Shown piece after piece: positions 35,382-45,363 of a stretch of 64,000 bases of DNA. The notes below the pieces were generated by a model that was not told where the DNA came from, searched no databases, and saw nothing but the letters and a program-made list of their open reading frames with translations. Origin of the DNA: Carnobacteriaceae bacterium zg-C25 (lineage in GTDB: Bacteria; Bacillota; Bacilli; Lactobacillales; Aerococcaceae); NCBI GenBank assembly GCA_017945845.1, contig CP072828.1:930001-994000 (forward strand), read 5' to 3'. The stretch's first letter is position 1. Each line of letters opens with the position of its first letter. The position numbers and the translations under genes were made by a program.

Positions 35382-37748
35382 CTAATTTGCTAACGCTTTT
35401 GCAATTTCAACACCATATTGAATAACGGCATTTTTTTGATGACCTGCACCAAAATAATTAAATACCGACACAACAATGGCACGACCGTTACGTTCAATTA
35501 CCGCAATATCATTGTCGGTTCCCGTACCAATACCACCACCTGGTTTATCCCAAGTTTTTGTATAGCCACGAATATTTGCCGTCAACCATTCTGCATAGTA
35601 ATTTCGACTTAAACGATCTAGCATAGCTGCATCATACCAGCCAAACACGAGTTGTCCGTTATAAATATTTTTGATTAAATCACTTGCTTCTTGTGCAGAA
35701 ACGTAATTATCTAACCCTTGATTAATGGCTGCACGGTCCCACATATAACGTGTTAATACCGTTTTCGTATACCCTAAACGTCTAATTTCATCATTAGTTG
35801 CTTGAATACCACCTAAATGACGAATTAAAATATTCGTTGCGGCATTATCACTTTTCTCCATCATGAAACGAATGTATTGGTCCATATTAAAGGATACACC
35901 GATATTTTGCTCCGTAATTGAAGAACCTGTCACAATATCACTTGATTGAACAGTGTATCGCCATGAAAAATCAAATTCTCCACGTGCTGCTTTATTAAAT
36001 ACAGACGCCATAACAAAGATTTTAATTGTTGAGGCAGCTGGATTAGTGCTATTTTGATTAATTGCAAAGTTTTCAATACCATCTGGCACCGTTACATAAG
36101 CTGAACGTCTACCACCGACACTATCAAATAAACGATGATACGTCGCTTTTAAATTTGCAATATCTTGCGCAACTTTTGCACGTTGTGGTGGTAAATTCAA
36201 TGTGATATCTTTTTTGCTCACTAAAATTTCTTGTCCAGAATTTAACGTAATGTATGTATCAATCAAATAACGACCTGGAACATAACCATAATTGGCAAAT
36301 CGAATAACACTCTTATATGTGCCATCTTTTTGTTTAAACAAGCGATTTTCGACAATATCATCTTGCCCATTTTTCTCGCTCCAAACATATGATTTAACCG
36401 ATTTAATATTATTGACTAGATTTGGTTTTAACGTAATCGTAAAGGCGTAATTTTTTGTATTGATATCAGATACAATAACGAATCCTTCAGCAGGCCACTC
36501 GACTGCATTATGTTTTACAGTGTACTTAATCCCCTCAAATGTGACGTCACCATTAAATGTCCAATCAAGATTTCCTTTATGGACATAAAATAATCGACCT
36601 TGATATAATACGACACCACTATACGCTTTATCGACAACACCCTTTTTAACGTATCTCCAGTTGACATCTTCTTGTGCTAAACCAGTATAACCCCAATTTA
36701 ATAAACCATTTTCAACGTAAAAGAGGTTTCCTAAATAGTTCGTTAAACCAGTGAAATTTCTATCCAAGCGTGCTGAAACAACGTGGTACCAGACACCTTC
36801 ATGATTGACTAACCCCGTATATGACCAATCAATTTTACCTTTTTGAACATAGAACCAGTTATTTTGATAAAGAACCAATCGATTTTGATCTTCGGCAATA
36901 ATACCCTTTTCAATTAAATACCATGTGCCATCCGTATGTTGATGTAAACCTTTATAGTTCCAGTCAACTTTTCCGTTTCTAACAAAAAAGAATAATCCAT
37001 TAAATTTAAATAATCCAACAAAATTAGTATCTACACGACCATATTGAACAAAGTACCATTCTCCTTCGTGTTTGAACAAATTAGTAAATGTCCAATCAAT
37101 TTTACCGTTTTGTACATAGAACAAATTATTTTGATAAGGCACTAATTTTGTTTGATCTGTAGCAATGATACCTTTTTCAATTAAATACCATGTGCCATCA
37201 GTATGTTGATGTAGACCTTTATAGTTCCAGTCAACTTTTCCGTTTCTAACAAAAAAGAATAATCCATTAAATTTGAACAATCCGACAAAATCAGTATTTA
37301 CACGACCGTATTGAACAAAGTACCATTCTCCTTCGTGTTTGAACAAATTAGTAAACGTCCAATCAACTTTACCTTTTTGAACGTAAAACTTACTGTTGTA
37401 ATAATCCACTAACAGTGTTTGTGAATAATTGGTCACACCTTTTTCGACATACACCCATGTTTTGTCAGTTCGTTGGGCTAACCCTGTATATCCCCAATTA
37501 ATCACACCGTTTTGAACATAAAAGTCTGTACCTTTATGACTAACAACAGCGGTAAATTGCGGATCTATTTTTCCACCAACATGGTACTCCCATCTATTAT
37601 TCACATAGACTAACTCTGCTTGCGTATTGTTTGCAGCATTTACAGTCGATGTTTGTCCCAATAATTCTGATGCAAGCGGTTGGTTAGCTAAACCAAACAT
37701 CACTAAAAATCCGAATAACATCAGCATTGGCTTGACTATTTTTTTCAT
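35382..37748 (-). CDS. Secreted multi-repeat protein with a class A beta-lactamase-like serine hydrolase domain
   Basis: 788 residues, start at 37748 after GGAGGGA. A signal peptide (about 1-27, ending near LASELLG) is followed by about 16 repeats of 20-24 residues of the form W-[YF]-V-x2-G-x-[VI]-[DN] (about 45-415), resembling cell-wall-binding repeats of Firmicutes surface proteins. Next comes a GBS_Bsp-like beta domain (about 420-520) and a C-terminal hydrolase domain. This has Ser-x-x-Lys (STIK, about 572-575), SDN (about 632-634) and KPG in place of KTG (about 736), then GTGTDNDIAVI. I see no counterpart of the deacylating Glu166 of true beta-lactamases, so a peptidoglycan-directed esterase or D,D-peptidase-like function is more likely than antibiotic resistance. 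No LPXTG anchor. Monocistronic. Confidence 0.85.
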   Translation of the reverse strand: MKKIVKPMLMLFGFLVMFGLANQPLASELLGQTSTVNAANNTQAELVYVNNRWEYHVGGKIDPQFTAVVSHKGTDFYVQNGVINWGYTGLAQRTDKTWVYVEKGVTNYSQTLLVDYYNSKFYVQKGKVDWTFTNLFKHEGEWYFVQYGRVNTDFVGLFKFNGLFFFVRNGKVDWNYKGLHQHTDGTWYLIEKGIIATDQTKLVPYQNNLFYVQNGKIDWTFTNLFKHEGEWYFVQYGRVDTNFVGLFKFNGLFFFVRNGKVDWNYKGLHQHTDGTWYLIEKGIIAEDQNRLVLYQNNWFYVQKGKIDWSYTGLVNHEGVWYHVVSARLDRNFTGLTNYLGNLFYVENGLLNWGYTGLAQEDVNWRYVKKGVVDKAYSGVVLYQGRLFYVHKGNLDWTFNGDVTFEGIKYTVKHNAVEWPAEGFVIVSDINTKNYAFTITLKPNLVNNIKSVKSYVWSEKNGQDDIVENRLFKQKDGTYKSVIRFANYGYVPGRYLIDTYITLNSGQEILVSKKDITLNLPPQRAKVAQDIANLKATYHRLFDSVGGRRSAYVTVPDGIENFAINQNSTNPAASTIKIFVMASVFNKAARGEFDFSWRYTVQSSDIVTGSSITEQNIGVSFNMDQYIRFMMEKSDNAATNILIRHLGGIQATNDEIRRLGYTKTVLTRYMWDRAAINQGLDNYVSAQEASDLIKNIYNGQLVFGWYDAAMLDRLSRNYYAEWLTANIRGYTKTWDKPGGGIGTGTDNDIAVIERNGRAIVVSVFNYFGAGHQKNAVIQYGVEIAKALAN
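36820..37355 (-). repeat. Near-identical 267-bp tandem repeat inside the secreted protein gene
   Basis: Two consecutive units of 267 bp (89 residues, four repeat modules beginning LFKHEGEWYF) are almost the same at DNA level; differences are a few silent or conservative changes. A recent in-frame duplication that could vary in copy number between strains. Confidence 0.85.
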
Positions 37749-37841
37749 GATATTCCCTCCATAAATTATATTTTTTCATACTTATTATATATATATATTC
37801 AACAGTATTTCATAAAATAACAGAAAATCACTCATCACCTT

Positions 37842-38660
37842 TTACGCATCAAATACCGTCATTGGTAATTGGCGTTTGTGTTGTGTTTTTAAATACCAAT
37901 TTTCAATAGTTTGAGCAGCAATTTCATCAATCACTTTACCTTCTAAATAATCATCAATCTGTGTGTACGTTACACCAAGCGCTACTTCATCGGGTTGTTG
38001 TGGTTTATCTTCTTCTAAATCGGCAATCGGTATTTTTGTATATAAACGCTCATCCGCATTTAAATACTGTAACAGTTGCTTACCTTGTCGTTTATTTAAA
38101 CGCCAAATTGGCATGACATCTGCTGCACCATCGCCAAATTTCGTGTAAAATCCTGTAACGGCTTCTGCTGCATGATCGGTTCCAACAACAACACCTTGGT
38201 GTGCTCCAGCAATTGCATATTGCGCAATCATGCGTTCACGCGCTTTGATATTGCCTTTATTAAAATCACTAATCACAACACCTGCTTGTTGTAACGTTTT
38301 GACACTAGCATCTACTGCTTCTTTAATGTTGACTGTCAAAACATTATCTGCACCAATAAACGACAACGCTAATTGCGCATCAGTTTCATCTGCTTGTATG
38401 CCATACGGTAATCGAACGGCATAAAATTGATACGCCTTATCCCCTGTTTCACGTCTTATTTTATCAATCGCCATTTGGCATAATTTACCCGTTAAAGTGG
38501 AATCTTGCCCGCCACTAATACCAAGCACTAAACTTTTTAAAAATGAATGCTTTTTTAAATACTCCACTAAAAAATTAACCGATTTTTCAATTTCAAGCGA
38601 TGCATCAATCGTTGGCAACACTTTTAACGCATCAATGATTTCTTTTTGTAATGTTCTCAT
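37842..38660 (-). CDS. nadE: NH3-dependent NAD synthetase
   Basis: Final step of NAD synthesis: amidates nicotinate adenine dinucleotide with ammonia and ATP. 272 residues. I chose the second ATG (38660) because AGGAG is six bases away, while the first ATG (38666) touches it. The ATP pyrophosphatase motif is [15 protein letters not shown]; later motifs are [22 protein letters not shown] and [10 protein letters not shown]. Only the synthetase domain is present (no glutaminase). Last gene of the ytoI-nrnA-mutS-pncB-nadE operon and functionally paired with pncB. Confidence 0.96.
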   Translation of the reverse strand: MRTLQKEIIDALKVLPTIDASLEIEKSVNFLVEYLKKHSFLKSLVLGISGGQDSTLTGKLCQMAIDKIRRETGDKAYQFYAVRLPYGIQADETDAQLALSFIGADNVLTVNIKEAVDASVKTLQQAGVVISDFNKGNIKARERMIAQYAIAGAHQGVVVGTDHAAEAVTGFYTKFGDGAADVMPIWRLNKRQGKQLLQYLNADERLYTKIPIADLEEDKPQQPDEVALGVTYTQIDDYLEGKVIDEIAAQTIENWYLKTQHKRQLPMTVFDA

Positions 38661-38669
38661 AGACATCTC

Positions 38670-40142
38670 CTAATCATGAAGTTGCGCGACATGTTCAGCG
38701 ACTTGCGCACGAATAGCAGCAATACTTTCCATTTTTTGATCATATAATTTTTGTGACAAGTCAACTGGATACGGTTCAGGATTTAAAATACGTTTGTATT
38801 CTTCCCATAACGCGCCTAAAGATTGTGACGCATACTCACGAATATCATGAATATTTGGTAAAGCATATACTAACTGACCTTTGACAAAAATATTTTCTAA
38901 AATGGGACGTGCTGTAAAACCTGTGATGGTTTTATTAATGTACGTATGCACTGGATGGAACATAAACAATTCGTCTAGTAAATCCGGACGTTCATCCCAT
39001 AAAGCAACATAATCCCCTTCCGATTTACCATCACTATTTCGGGTAATACGCCACACTTGTTTACGACCAGGTGTAGATACTTTTTCCGCATTACTTGAAA
39101 TTTTCATCGTATCTACCATATTTCCGTTTTCATCTTCAATACTCACCATTTTATAAACAATACCTAGCGCTGGTTGATCATATGCCGTAATTAATTTCGT
39201 CCCAACACCCCACGCATCAATTTTTGCTCCTTGCATTTTTAAGTTTAAAATTGTTTGTTCATCTAAATCATTGCTTGCAATAATTTTTGCATGTGGGAAA
39301 CCTGCTGTATCCAATTGTTCACGTATTTTTTTAGAAATGTATGCCATATCCCCGCTATCAATACGGACACCGACAAAATTAATTTTATCGCCCATTTCTT
39401 TAGCGACACGAATCGCATTCGGTACACCCGATTTCAACGTGTCATAAGTATCCACTAAAAACACCACATCTTTATGTGTTTTTGCATACGCCATAAACGC
39501 ATCATAATCGTTACGATACGCTTGTACTAGCGCATGGGCATGTGTTCCAGAAATTGGAATACCAAATACTTTTCCAGCACGCACATTGCTCGTATTGTTA
39601 AATCCACCAATATACGCGGCTCTTGCACCCCAAAGTGAAGCATCCATTTCTTGCGCACGACGCGTTCCAAATTCAGATAAATTATCGTTGCCACAAACTT
39701 GACGCACACGTGCTGCTTTTGTCGCAATTAACGTTTGAAAATTCAAAATATTTAATACCGCCGTCTCAATCAATTGGCACTGTGCTAACGGCCCTTCCAC
39801 TTGAATTAACGGCTCATTAGCGAAAACCACTTCCCCTTCTTTAGGCGCGCGGACGGTACATTGAAATGACATATTTTTCAAATAGTCTAAAAATGCATCG
39901 GAATATGTTCCTAATGATTTTAAGTACGCTAAATCACTTTCTGAAAATTTTAAATTTTGAATGTAACTGACGACTTTTTCTAACCCGGCAAAAATGGCGT
40001 ATCCATTTTGGAAAGGCGTTTTTCTGAAATACGCCTCAAATACGGCGTTTTTTTCTGAAATCCCCTCTAACCAATACGTTTGAATCATATTAATTTGGTA
40101 TAAATCCGTATGAAGCACTAAACTATCGTCTGAAACCAGCAT
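38670..40142 (-). CDS. pncB: Nicotinate phosphoribosyltransferase
   Basis: Converts nicotinate and PRPP to nicotinate mononucleotide in NAD salvage. 490 residues, start two bases after the mutS stop. N-terminal TDLYQINMIQTYW is the family start; EFGTRRAQEMDASLWGARAAYIGGFNNTSNVRAG contains the phosphoribosyl-binding region, and GVRIDSGDMAYISK and the segment GVGTKLITAYD follow. Complete. With nadE after it and nadD elsewhere in the window, the salvage route nicotinate to NAD is covered. Confidence 0.95.
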   Translation of the reverse strand: MLVSDDSLVLHTDLYQINMIQTYWLEGISEKNAVFEAYFRKTPFQNGYAIFAGLEKVVSYIQNLKFSESDLAYLKSLGTYSDAFLDYLKNMSFQCTVRAPKEGEVVFANEPLIQVEGPLAQCQLIETAVLNILNFQTLIATKAARVRQVCGNDNLSEFGTRRAQEMDASLWGARAAYIGGFNNTSNVRAGKVFGIPISGTHAHALVQAYRNDYDAFMAYAKTHKDVVFLVDTYDTLKSGVPNAIRVAKEMGDKINFVGVRIDSGDMAYISKKIREQLDTAGFPHAKIIASNDLDEQTILNLKMQGAKIDAWGVGTKLITAYDQPALGIVYKMVSIEDENGNMVDTMKISSNAEKVSTPGRKQVWRITRNSDGKSEGDYVALWDERPDLLDELFMFHPVHTYINKTITGFTARPILENIFVKGQLVYALPNIHDIREYASQSLGALWEEYKRILNPEPYPVDLSQKLYDQKMESIAAIRAQVAEHVAQLHD

Positions 40143-40144
40143 GT

Positions 40145-42688
40145 TTATTCTTCCTTCTCTTTCATTTTTTGTTGAATGTGTTGTAATAGCATTAAAGCCT
40201 CTAAAGGCGATGTTTGATTAATATCTATAGCTGAAATAAACATCATCATTTCCTCAAATGGATGGTGCTCACGACTTACCGTTTCTATTTCCTTAGCCGG
40301 TGCATGTAAATGAGTACCCGTTTCCAGCTGTTTTAAAATAACGGCAGCATCAGCAATTAACGCTTTCGGTAAACCAGCTAACTGCGCTACATGTAGCCCA
40401 TAACTTTTATCGGCTGGCCCATCTTGAATTTTATGTAAGAAAATCAACTCGCCACGCTGTTCTACAGCACCAACATGAATGTTGTGCAATTCATCTAATT
40501 CTTTTTCTAACACCGTCAATTCATGATAGTGTGTTGAAAAAATGGACAACGCCTGAACTTTTTGATGCACGTATCGTAAAATCGCTTCCGCTAATGCCAT
40601 CCCGTCATACGTTGCTGTTCCACGACCAATTTCATCAAACAATAACAAACTTTTTGCACTAGCTTGTTGCAGTGCAACATTTGTTTCCATCATTTCAACC
40701 ATAAACGTACTTTGCCCCGATACTAAATCATCTGCCGCACCAATACGTGTAAAAATACGATCGAATATTGGCAATTCCGCTTCTTGAGCAGGTACAAAAC
40801 ACCCAATTTGTGCCATAATCGCAATTAATGCCACTTGACGCATATACGTACTTTTACCAGACATATTCGGACCAGTAATCAACAATAATCGTTGCTGTTG
40901 ATCCAATACAATATCGTTAGGGACATACTTATCAATTCCAATAACTTTTTCAACAACTGGATGACGTCCACTAACAACTTTCATTTTTTGTTCGCTCTCA
41001 TTTAAAGTCGGACGTACATAGTGATTTTCTTCACTCACCTGTGCAAAAGATTGCAAAACATCTAACGAAGCAATACTTTTTGCCAATTGCTGTAAAGATT
41101 GACTATGTGTTTTCACCACATCACGAACAGCAACAAACAATTCATACTCTAGCGATAACGATTTTTCTTGCGCTTCTAAAATGAGCCGTTCTTTTTCTTT
41201 CAATTCGGGCGTAATAAACCGTTCCGCATTGGCTAACGTTTGTTTTCGTTCATATCGTCCTTCTTCCAACGCATGCAACTGCCCCTTGGTGACTTCAATG
41301 TAATACCCAAATACGCGGTTAAAACCAATTTTTAACGTTTTAACACCCGTTTTTTCACGTTCACTCTGTTGTAATTGAGCAATCCACTGTTTACCATTCG
41401 TCATAGCGTCACGATACGCATCCAACAAAGCGTTATACCCATCTCGAATGATGCCACCCTCTTTAGAACTAATAGACGGTTCATCAACAATCGCTTGTTC
41501 GATGAGTGTCACTAACGGTTGTAAATCGGGTAAATGATTTAATAGACTATCCCATTCACCATTTGCATTCATCGAACGCAAATGTTTTTTAATAATAGGC
41601 ACTTGCTCTAAAGATAATTTTAACTGAATTAACTCTCTTGGTGTCACGCTACCAAATGAAACCTTAGCCACTAACCGTTCCAAATCGTATACTTTTTTCA
41701 ACACATCAATTAAATCTAAACGTTCAAAAAAGTGATTCAATAAATTATCGACTTGGTTATAACGTTGTGTAATGGCTAGCGGATCAATCAGTGGCTTATC
41801 TAACCATGAGCGTAACATACGCCCACCCATAGCCGTTTTCGTTTGATCAAGCAACCATAGCAAACTCCATTTTTTCCCGTTTTGTCGATGCGATTGTGTA
41901 ATTTCTAAATTATTTTTTGCATTCGTATCCATTTTCAAAAAATGATCACTTACATAGCTTTGAGCATCTTGAATATGCACCAAACTACGCATTTGTGTTT
42001 TTGAAATATAACTCAATAACAACGCGACAACCTGTTGTTGCATGGTTGAATCTAAAAAGGCAAAATGCGTATTATCAAGTGCTTCATCAATCGTTGCATG
42101 TGAAAAAATAAAGGTATGTCGTTTGCTTAATTTGTCTAAATCGTTTTGCGAAAGTGTGTCGTCATACACTAATTCCGCCACATTCAAACTGTCCAATTCA
42201 ATCATGACTTCATTAAGACTTGGTAACGACGTCACGTGCAAACTCCCCGTTCCAATATCGCTATACGACAGATGAAAGGCATTTTCAAAACGTAACGCCA
42301 CTAAATAATAGTTGTTTTTTTCATCTCGCACTTTAGGATCCATAAACGTTCCAGGTGTAATCACTTGCACGACTTCACGCTTGACCATCCCTTTTGCCAT
42401 TTTTGCATCTTCGACTTGTTCACAAATAGCTACTTTATAACCTTTGTCCACTAACGTTTGAATATATTCAGTTGCAGAATGATGAGGTACACCACACATT
42501 TTTACTGGATTAGCCGCATTTTTATTTCGTGCAGTTAGTGCAATTTCTAATTCGTGTGAGGCTATTATCGCATCTTCATGGAACAATTCATAAAAATCGC
42601 CTAAACGATAAAATAATAAGCAGTCTTTATAATTTTCCTTAATGGCTAAATACTGTGCCATCATCGGCGTTACTTGTTCAACACTCAT
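40145..42688 (-). CDS. mutS: DNA mismatch repair protein MutS
   Basis: Recognises mismatches and triggers repair. 847 residues, start at 42688 after GGAAGGA. The N-terminal mismatch-binding domain contains the Phe-x-Glu motif in RLGDFYELFHEDA. The ATPase has Walker A TGPNMSGKSTYMRQ, Walker B LLLFDEIGRGTATYDG and the His loop STHYHELT. Full length with the C-terminal dimer region. mutL is not adjacent, which is unusual because mutS-mutL pairs are common in lactic acid bacteria. Instead the gene sits in an operon between nrnA and pncB with gaps of only 2 bp. Confidence 0.97.
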   Translation of the reverse strand: MSVEQVTPMMAQYLAIKENYKDCLLFYRLGDFYELFHEDAIIASHELEIALTARNKNAANPVKMCGVPHHSATEYIQTLVDKGYKVAICEQVEDAKMAKGMVKREVVQVITPGTFMDPKVRDEKNNYYLVALRFENAFHLSYSDIGTGSLHVTSLPSLNEVMIELDSLNVAELVYDDTLSQNDLDKLSKRHTFIFSHATIDEALDNTHFAFLDSTMQQQVVALLLSYISKTQMRSLVHIQDAQSYVSDHFLKMDTNAKNNLEITQSHRQNGKKWSLLWLLDQTKTAMGGRMLRSWLDKPLIDPLAITQRYNQVDNLLNHFFERLDLIDVLKKVYDLERLVAKVSFGSVTPRELIQLKLSLEQVPIIKKHLRSMNANGEWDSLLNHLPDLQPLVTLIEQAIVDEPSISSKEGGIIRDGYNALLDAYRDAMTNGKQWIAQLQQSEREKTGVKTLKIGFNRVFGYYIEVTKGQLHALEEGRYERKQTLANAERFITPELKEKERLILEAQEKSLSLEYELFVAVRDVVKTHSQSLQQLAKSIASLDVLQSFAQVSEENHYVRPTLNESEQKMKVVSGRHPVVEKVIGIDKYVPNDIVLDQQQRLLLITGPNMSGKSTYMRQVALIAIMAQIGCFVPAQEAELPIFDRIFTRIGAADDLVSGQSTFMVEMMETNVALQQASAKSLLLFDEIGRGTATYDGMALAEAILRYVHQKVQALSIFSTHYHELTVLEKELDELHNIHVGAVEQRGELIFLHKIQDGPADKSYGLHVAQLAGLPKALIADAAVILKQLETGTHLHAPAKEIETVSREHHPFEEMMMFISAIDINQTSPLEALMLLQHIQQKMKEKEE

Positions 42689-42690
42689 AC

Positions 42691-43632
42691 TTATCCTTCC
42701 AATGCTAATGTCGTTAATTCAGAAATAATAACATCCACTTCTTGTCTATCTTTGGCGTTTGCACCACTAGCTAGAGGGTGTCCACCACCGTCATGTTGCG
42801 CAGCAATACCGTTAACAATCGGCCCTTTTGAACGCAAGTTCACACGATAAGTCCCATCTTCTTTTTCGACAAAGATCACCCACACTTTTACCCCGGCAAT
42901 ACTTCCTGGCAATGATACGACACTTTCCGTTTGATCATTCGTCACACCAAATTGTTTCAAAATATCTTGTGTCAAAATAACAGTTGCCAATGCGCCGTTT
43001 GCCTCGATGTTGAGGTGTTGTAAAACATACCCATTTAATCGTGCTTGTTCCAACGTTTTTTCCATCATCATATTATGAATCGCAACATTATCAAATGAGA
43101 CCGTCTCTCTCAAACGAGAAACAAGTGACATTGTTTTTGGCGTGGCGTTATTGTATAGGAAGCGATTTGTATCACCAATAATACCAGCATATAATAATCG
43201 CGCACTTTCACAAGAGATAGTTAATTCGCTTTCAAAAGCAAACTCACACATGATTTCGCTCACACTACTTGCTGTAGTATCAACGTACAACAATTCACTG
43301 TATGGTTCAACATTGGGATGATGATCAATTTTAATGAGTTCTTTACCGTTTACATAACGTGCATCATCAATGCGTGCAGTATTGGCGGTATCAACTACAA
43401 TAACTAAGGCATCGTTATACACCACATCATCAATCACATCCATTTGTCCAATCCATGACAAACCGTCTAATTGTTCGCCAACGCAATACACGCGTTTTGA
43501 AAAATTGTCTTTAATGAGTTGAGCTAACCCTAATTGACTCCCGTACGCATCTGGATCGGGATGAACGTGTCGATGAATGATAATGGTGTCATACGCTTTA
43601 ATTTTTTCGATAATGGTTTTAAATGAAATCAT
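42691..43632 (-). CDS. nrnA: Bifunctional oligoribonuclease and PAP phosphatase NrnA
   Basis: DHH/DHHA1 family phosphoesterase that degrades 2-5 nt RNAs and dephosphorylates 3'-phosphoadenosine 5'-phosphate. 313 residues, start at 43632 after GAAAGGA. Metal motifs are IHRHVHPDPDAYGSQ, VVDTANTAR and IKIDHHPNV; the C-terminal substrate domain has GGGHPLASGA. Second gene after ytoI, a linkage known from Bacillus. Confidence 0.93.
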   Translation of the reverse strand: MISFKTIIEKIKAYDTIIIHRHVHPDPDAYGSQLGLAQLIKDNFSKRVYCVGEQLDGLSWIGQMDVIDDVVYNDALVIVVDTANTARIDDARYVNGKELIKIDHHPNVEPYSELLYVDTTASSVSEIMCEFAFESELTISCESARLLYAGIIGDTNRFLYNNATPKTMSLVSRLRETVSFDNVAIHNMMMEKTLEQARLNGYVLQHLNIEANGALATVILTQDILKQFGVTNDQTESVVSLPGSIAGVKVWVIFVEKEDGTYRVNLRSKGPIVNGIAAQHDGGGHPLASGANAKDRQEVDVIISELTTLALEG

Positions 43633-43636
43633 GAAT

Positions 43637-44959
43637 TTATCCTTTCAAAATGGTTTGATAAGCTAGCGTTGCTTTTGCAACGAGTCGTTGGGCAACACTC
43701 ACGCACACCTCAACTTTTAACGAACGACGTGTTGCATCTAAAATCGAGCAATCAATCGTTAAGTGATTTTCGTTTTGAATCACTTTAAAATAATTTAAAT
43801 GTAACTGTTCCAAAATCGCACCTTGTTGAACGTGATGGTAAATCAGTTGTTGCGCCGTTTCGGTAACTAATTCACATAATACGCCATAAGAAATTGTTCC
43901 CACACTATTTAACATTTGTGGTTCAACAACGATTTGATATTGCATGGTGTCATTATGATCGTCTACTGAAACACTTTCTAAAGATGAAATGACTTGGTCT
44001 TTAATGGTATTGCCCATTTGTGGCTGACGTTGCAACACTTGTATGGCTTTCATAACATCACGTCGTGAAACAATCCCAACTAATTGCATGTTATCTTCTA
44101 CAACGGGTAGCACATCTAATCCGTCCCATATCATCATATGCGAAACACTTGCCACACTCATGTGCAATTTTGCGACGACGGCATTTTTAGTCATCACTTT
44201 TTCGATAACGACATCGTCGTTACGCTTCATAACATCTTTAGCGGTCACAATACCGATTAGTCGATTTTGTCCATTGACAACAGGAAATCGCGAATGCTCT
44301 GTGTTTTGCGACAATTCACGATAAGTGCCTACTGTATCATCCGCTTTTAAATAAGCCGTTTTTTCAATAGGGGTATAAATATTGTCAATTAATACAATTT
44401 CTTTTTTAATGAGTTGATCACTCATTGCACGGTTAATCATCGTTGCAACTGTAAAACTATCATATGATGTACTCATCAATGGCAATCCCACTTCATTTGC
44501 TAAGTCGATAATTTCGTTTGTTGTTCCGAATCCACCCGTAATCAATACTGCAGCGCCACTTTCCAGCGCTAAACGTTGCACACTAGTTCGATTACCTACA
44601 ATCATTAAAGAATGTGGCGTAATATAACGTAACATAGCATCTTCTTGCATTGCCCCAATGACAAATTTTTTCAACGTCCCATTTAAACCTTGGAAGCCAC
44701 CCAATACTTTCCCGTCAATAATCGATTCAACTGCTTGAAATGTCAACGATTCAAAATGACGTTTTGCTTTTTTTTCAATCCGTACCGTCCCAACGCGCTC
44801 AATCGTTGACACTAATCCCAGACTTTGTGCTTCTTTTATGGCACGATAGGCGGTACCTTCACTCATTTTCATATTTTTTGCGATGGAACGTACAGACACT
44901 TTTTCGCCGGGCATTAAGCTATCAATATATTGAATAATTGTTTCATGCTTTGTTGCCAT
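43637..44959 (-). CDS. YtoI-type regulator: HTH, DRTGG, two CBS and hot-dog domains
   Basis: 440 residues from ATG 44959 (GGAGGG upstream); the frame 11 codons longer lacks support. Order: a helix-turn-helix (about 1-60, SVRSIAKNMKMSEGTAYRAI), a DRTGG domain (about 70-180), two CBS motifs (VVNGQNRLIGIVTAKDVMKR; LPVVEDNMQLVGIVSRRDVM, about 195-310) and a C-terminal hot-dog domain (about 320-440). CBS pairs bind adenine nucleotides and the hot-dog part an acyl-CoA-like ligand, so it may sense energy or metabolite state and regulate the operon it heads. First gene of the five-gene operon with nrnA. Confidence 0.88.
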   Translation of the reverse strand: MATKHETIIQYIDSLMPGEKVSVRSIAKNMKMSEGTAYRAIKEAQSLGLVSTIERVGTVRIEKKAKRHFESLTFQAVESIIDGKVLGGFQGLNGTLKKFVIGAMQEDAMLRYITPHSLMIVGNRTSVQRLALESGAAVLITGGFGTTNEIIDLANEVGLPLMSTSYDSFTVATMINRAMSDQLIKKEIVLIDNIYTPIEKTAYLKADDTVGTYRELSQNTEHSRFPVVNGQNRLIGIVTAKDVMKRNDDVVIEKVMTKNAVVAKLHMSVASVSHMMIWDGLDVLPVVEDNMQLVGIVSRRDVMKAIQVLQRQPQMGNTIKDQVISSLESVSVDDHNDTMQYQIVVEPQMLNSVGTISYGVLCELVTETAQQLIYHHVQQGAILEQLHLNYFKVIQNENHLTIDCSILDATRRSLKVEVCVSVAQRLVAKATLAYQTILKG

Positions 44960-44978
44960 AACTCCCTCCAATACAGAA

Positions 44979-45006
44979 AAAGCATTCATCAAACATGAAT
45001 GCTTTG
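44979..45006 (-). terminator. Terminator of the DUF1831 gene
   Basis: AAAGCATTCAT/ATGAATGCTTT perfect 11-bp stem around CAAAC; minus-strand T-run follows. Confidence 0.85.
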
Positions 45007-45010
45007 TCGA

Positions 45011-45355
45011 TTAATTTAATTCGATTAACACATCACGGTCTACAAGCCCATCTAAAATAAACTCAAATTTTTCAATTATCATTTCATTATTTTTCATCTT
45101 GTATAAGTCAACAGTGCTTAATCCAGACTGATTTGTTGTTGATATTTTCAAGCTATCCATATTTTTTGATATCGTCACTTTCAGTTGCAAATGTTTTTTA
45201 GCACCACCAACTACATCAAGTGAACGAACAAATTGAAAATTCCCTGTTTTTGTTTCTTCAAACCCATTGTCACGTAACGTATATCGTTTACATTTTGGGC
45301 TAATTGTGTATGTTTTTTGACGACCTAAAATGGTCACTTGTTTTTGAAAAGACAT
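45011..45355 (-). CDS. DUF1831 family protein
   Basis: 114 residues, start at 45355 with AGGAGG overlapping the end of the upstream gene. Typical of the family are the beginning (VTILGRQKTYTISP), KKYTLRDNGF-like (here CKRYTLRDNGFEETKTGNFQ) and the ending LVDRDVLIELN. A small soluble protein of Lactobacillales with a solved fold but no assigned function; it often neighbours cysteine desulfurase genes, not seen here. It is 8 bp downstream of a small membrane protein gene. Confidence 0.85.
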   Translation of the reverse strand: MSFQKQVTILGRQKTYTISPKCKRYTLRDNGFEETKTGNFQFVRSLDVVGGAKKHLQLKVTISKNMDSLKISTTNQSGLSTVDLYKMKNNEMIIEKFEFILDGLVDRDVLIELN

Positions 45356-45363
45356 GTTTCCTC

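Noticed and set aside
36820-37355. Possible mobile repeat or CRISPR-like structure
   Set aside because: The 267-bp units are coding, in frame and confined to one surface protein gene.
35382-37748. Antibiotic-resistance beta-lactamase
   Set aside because: The Glu166 region is not recognisable, KTG is KPG, and the domain is fused to wall-binding repeats.
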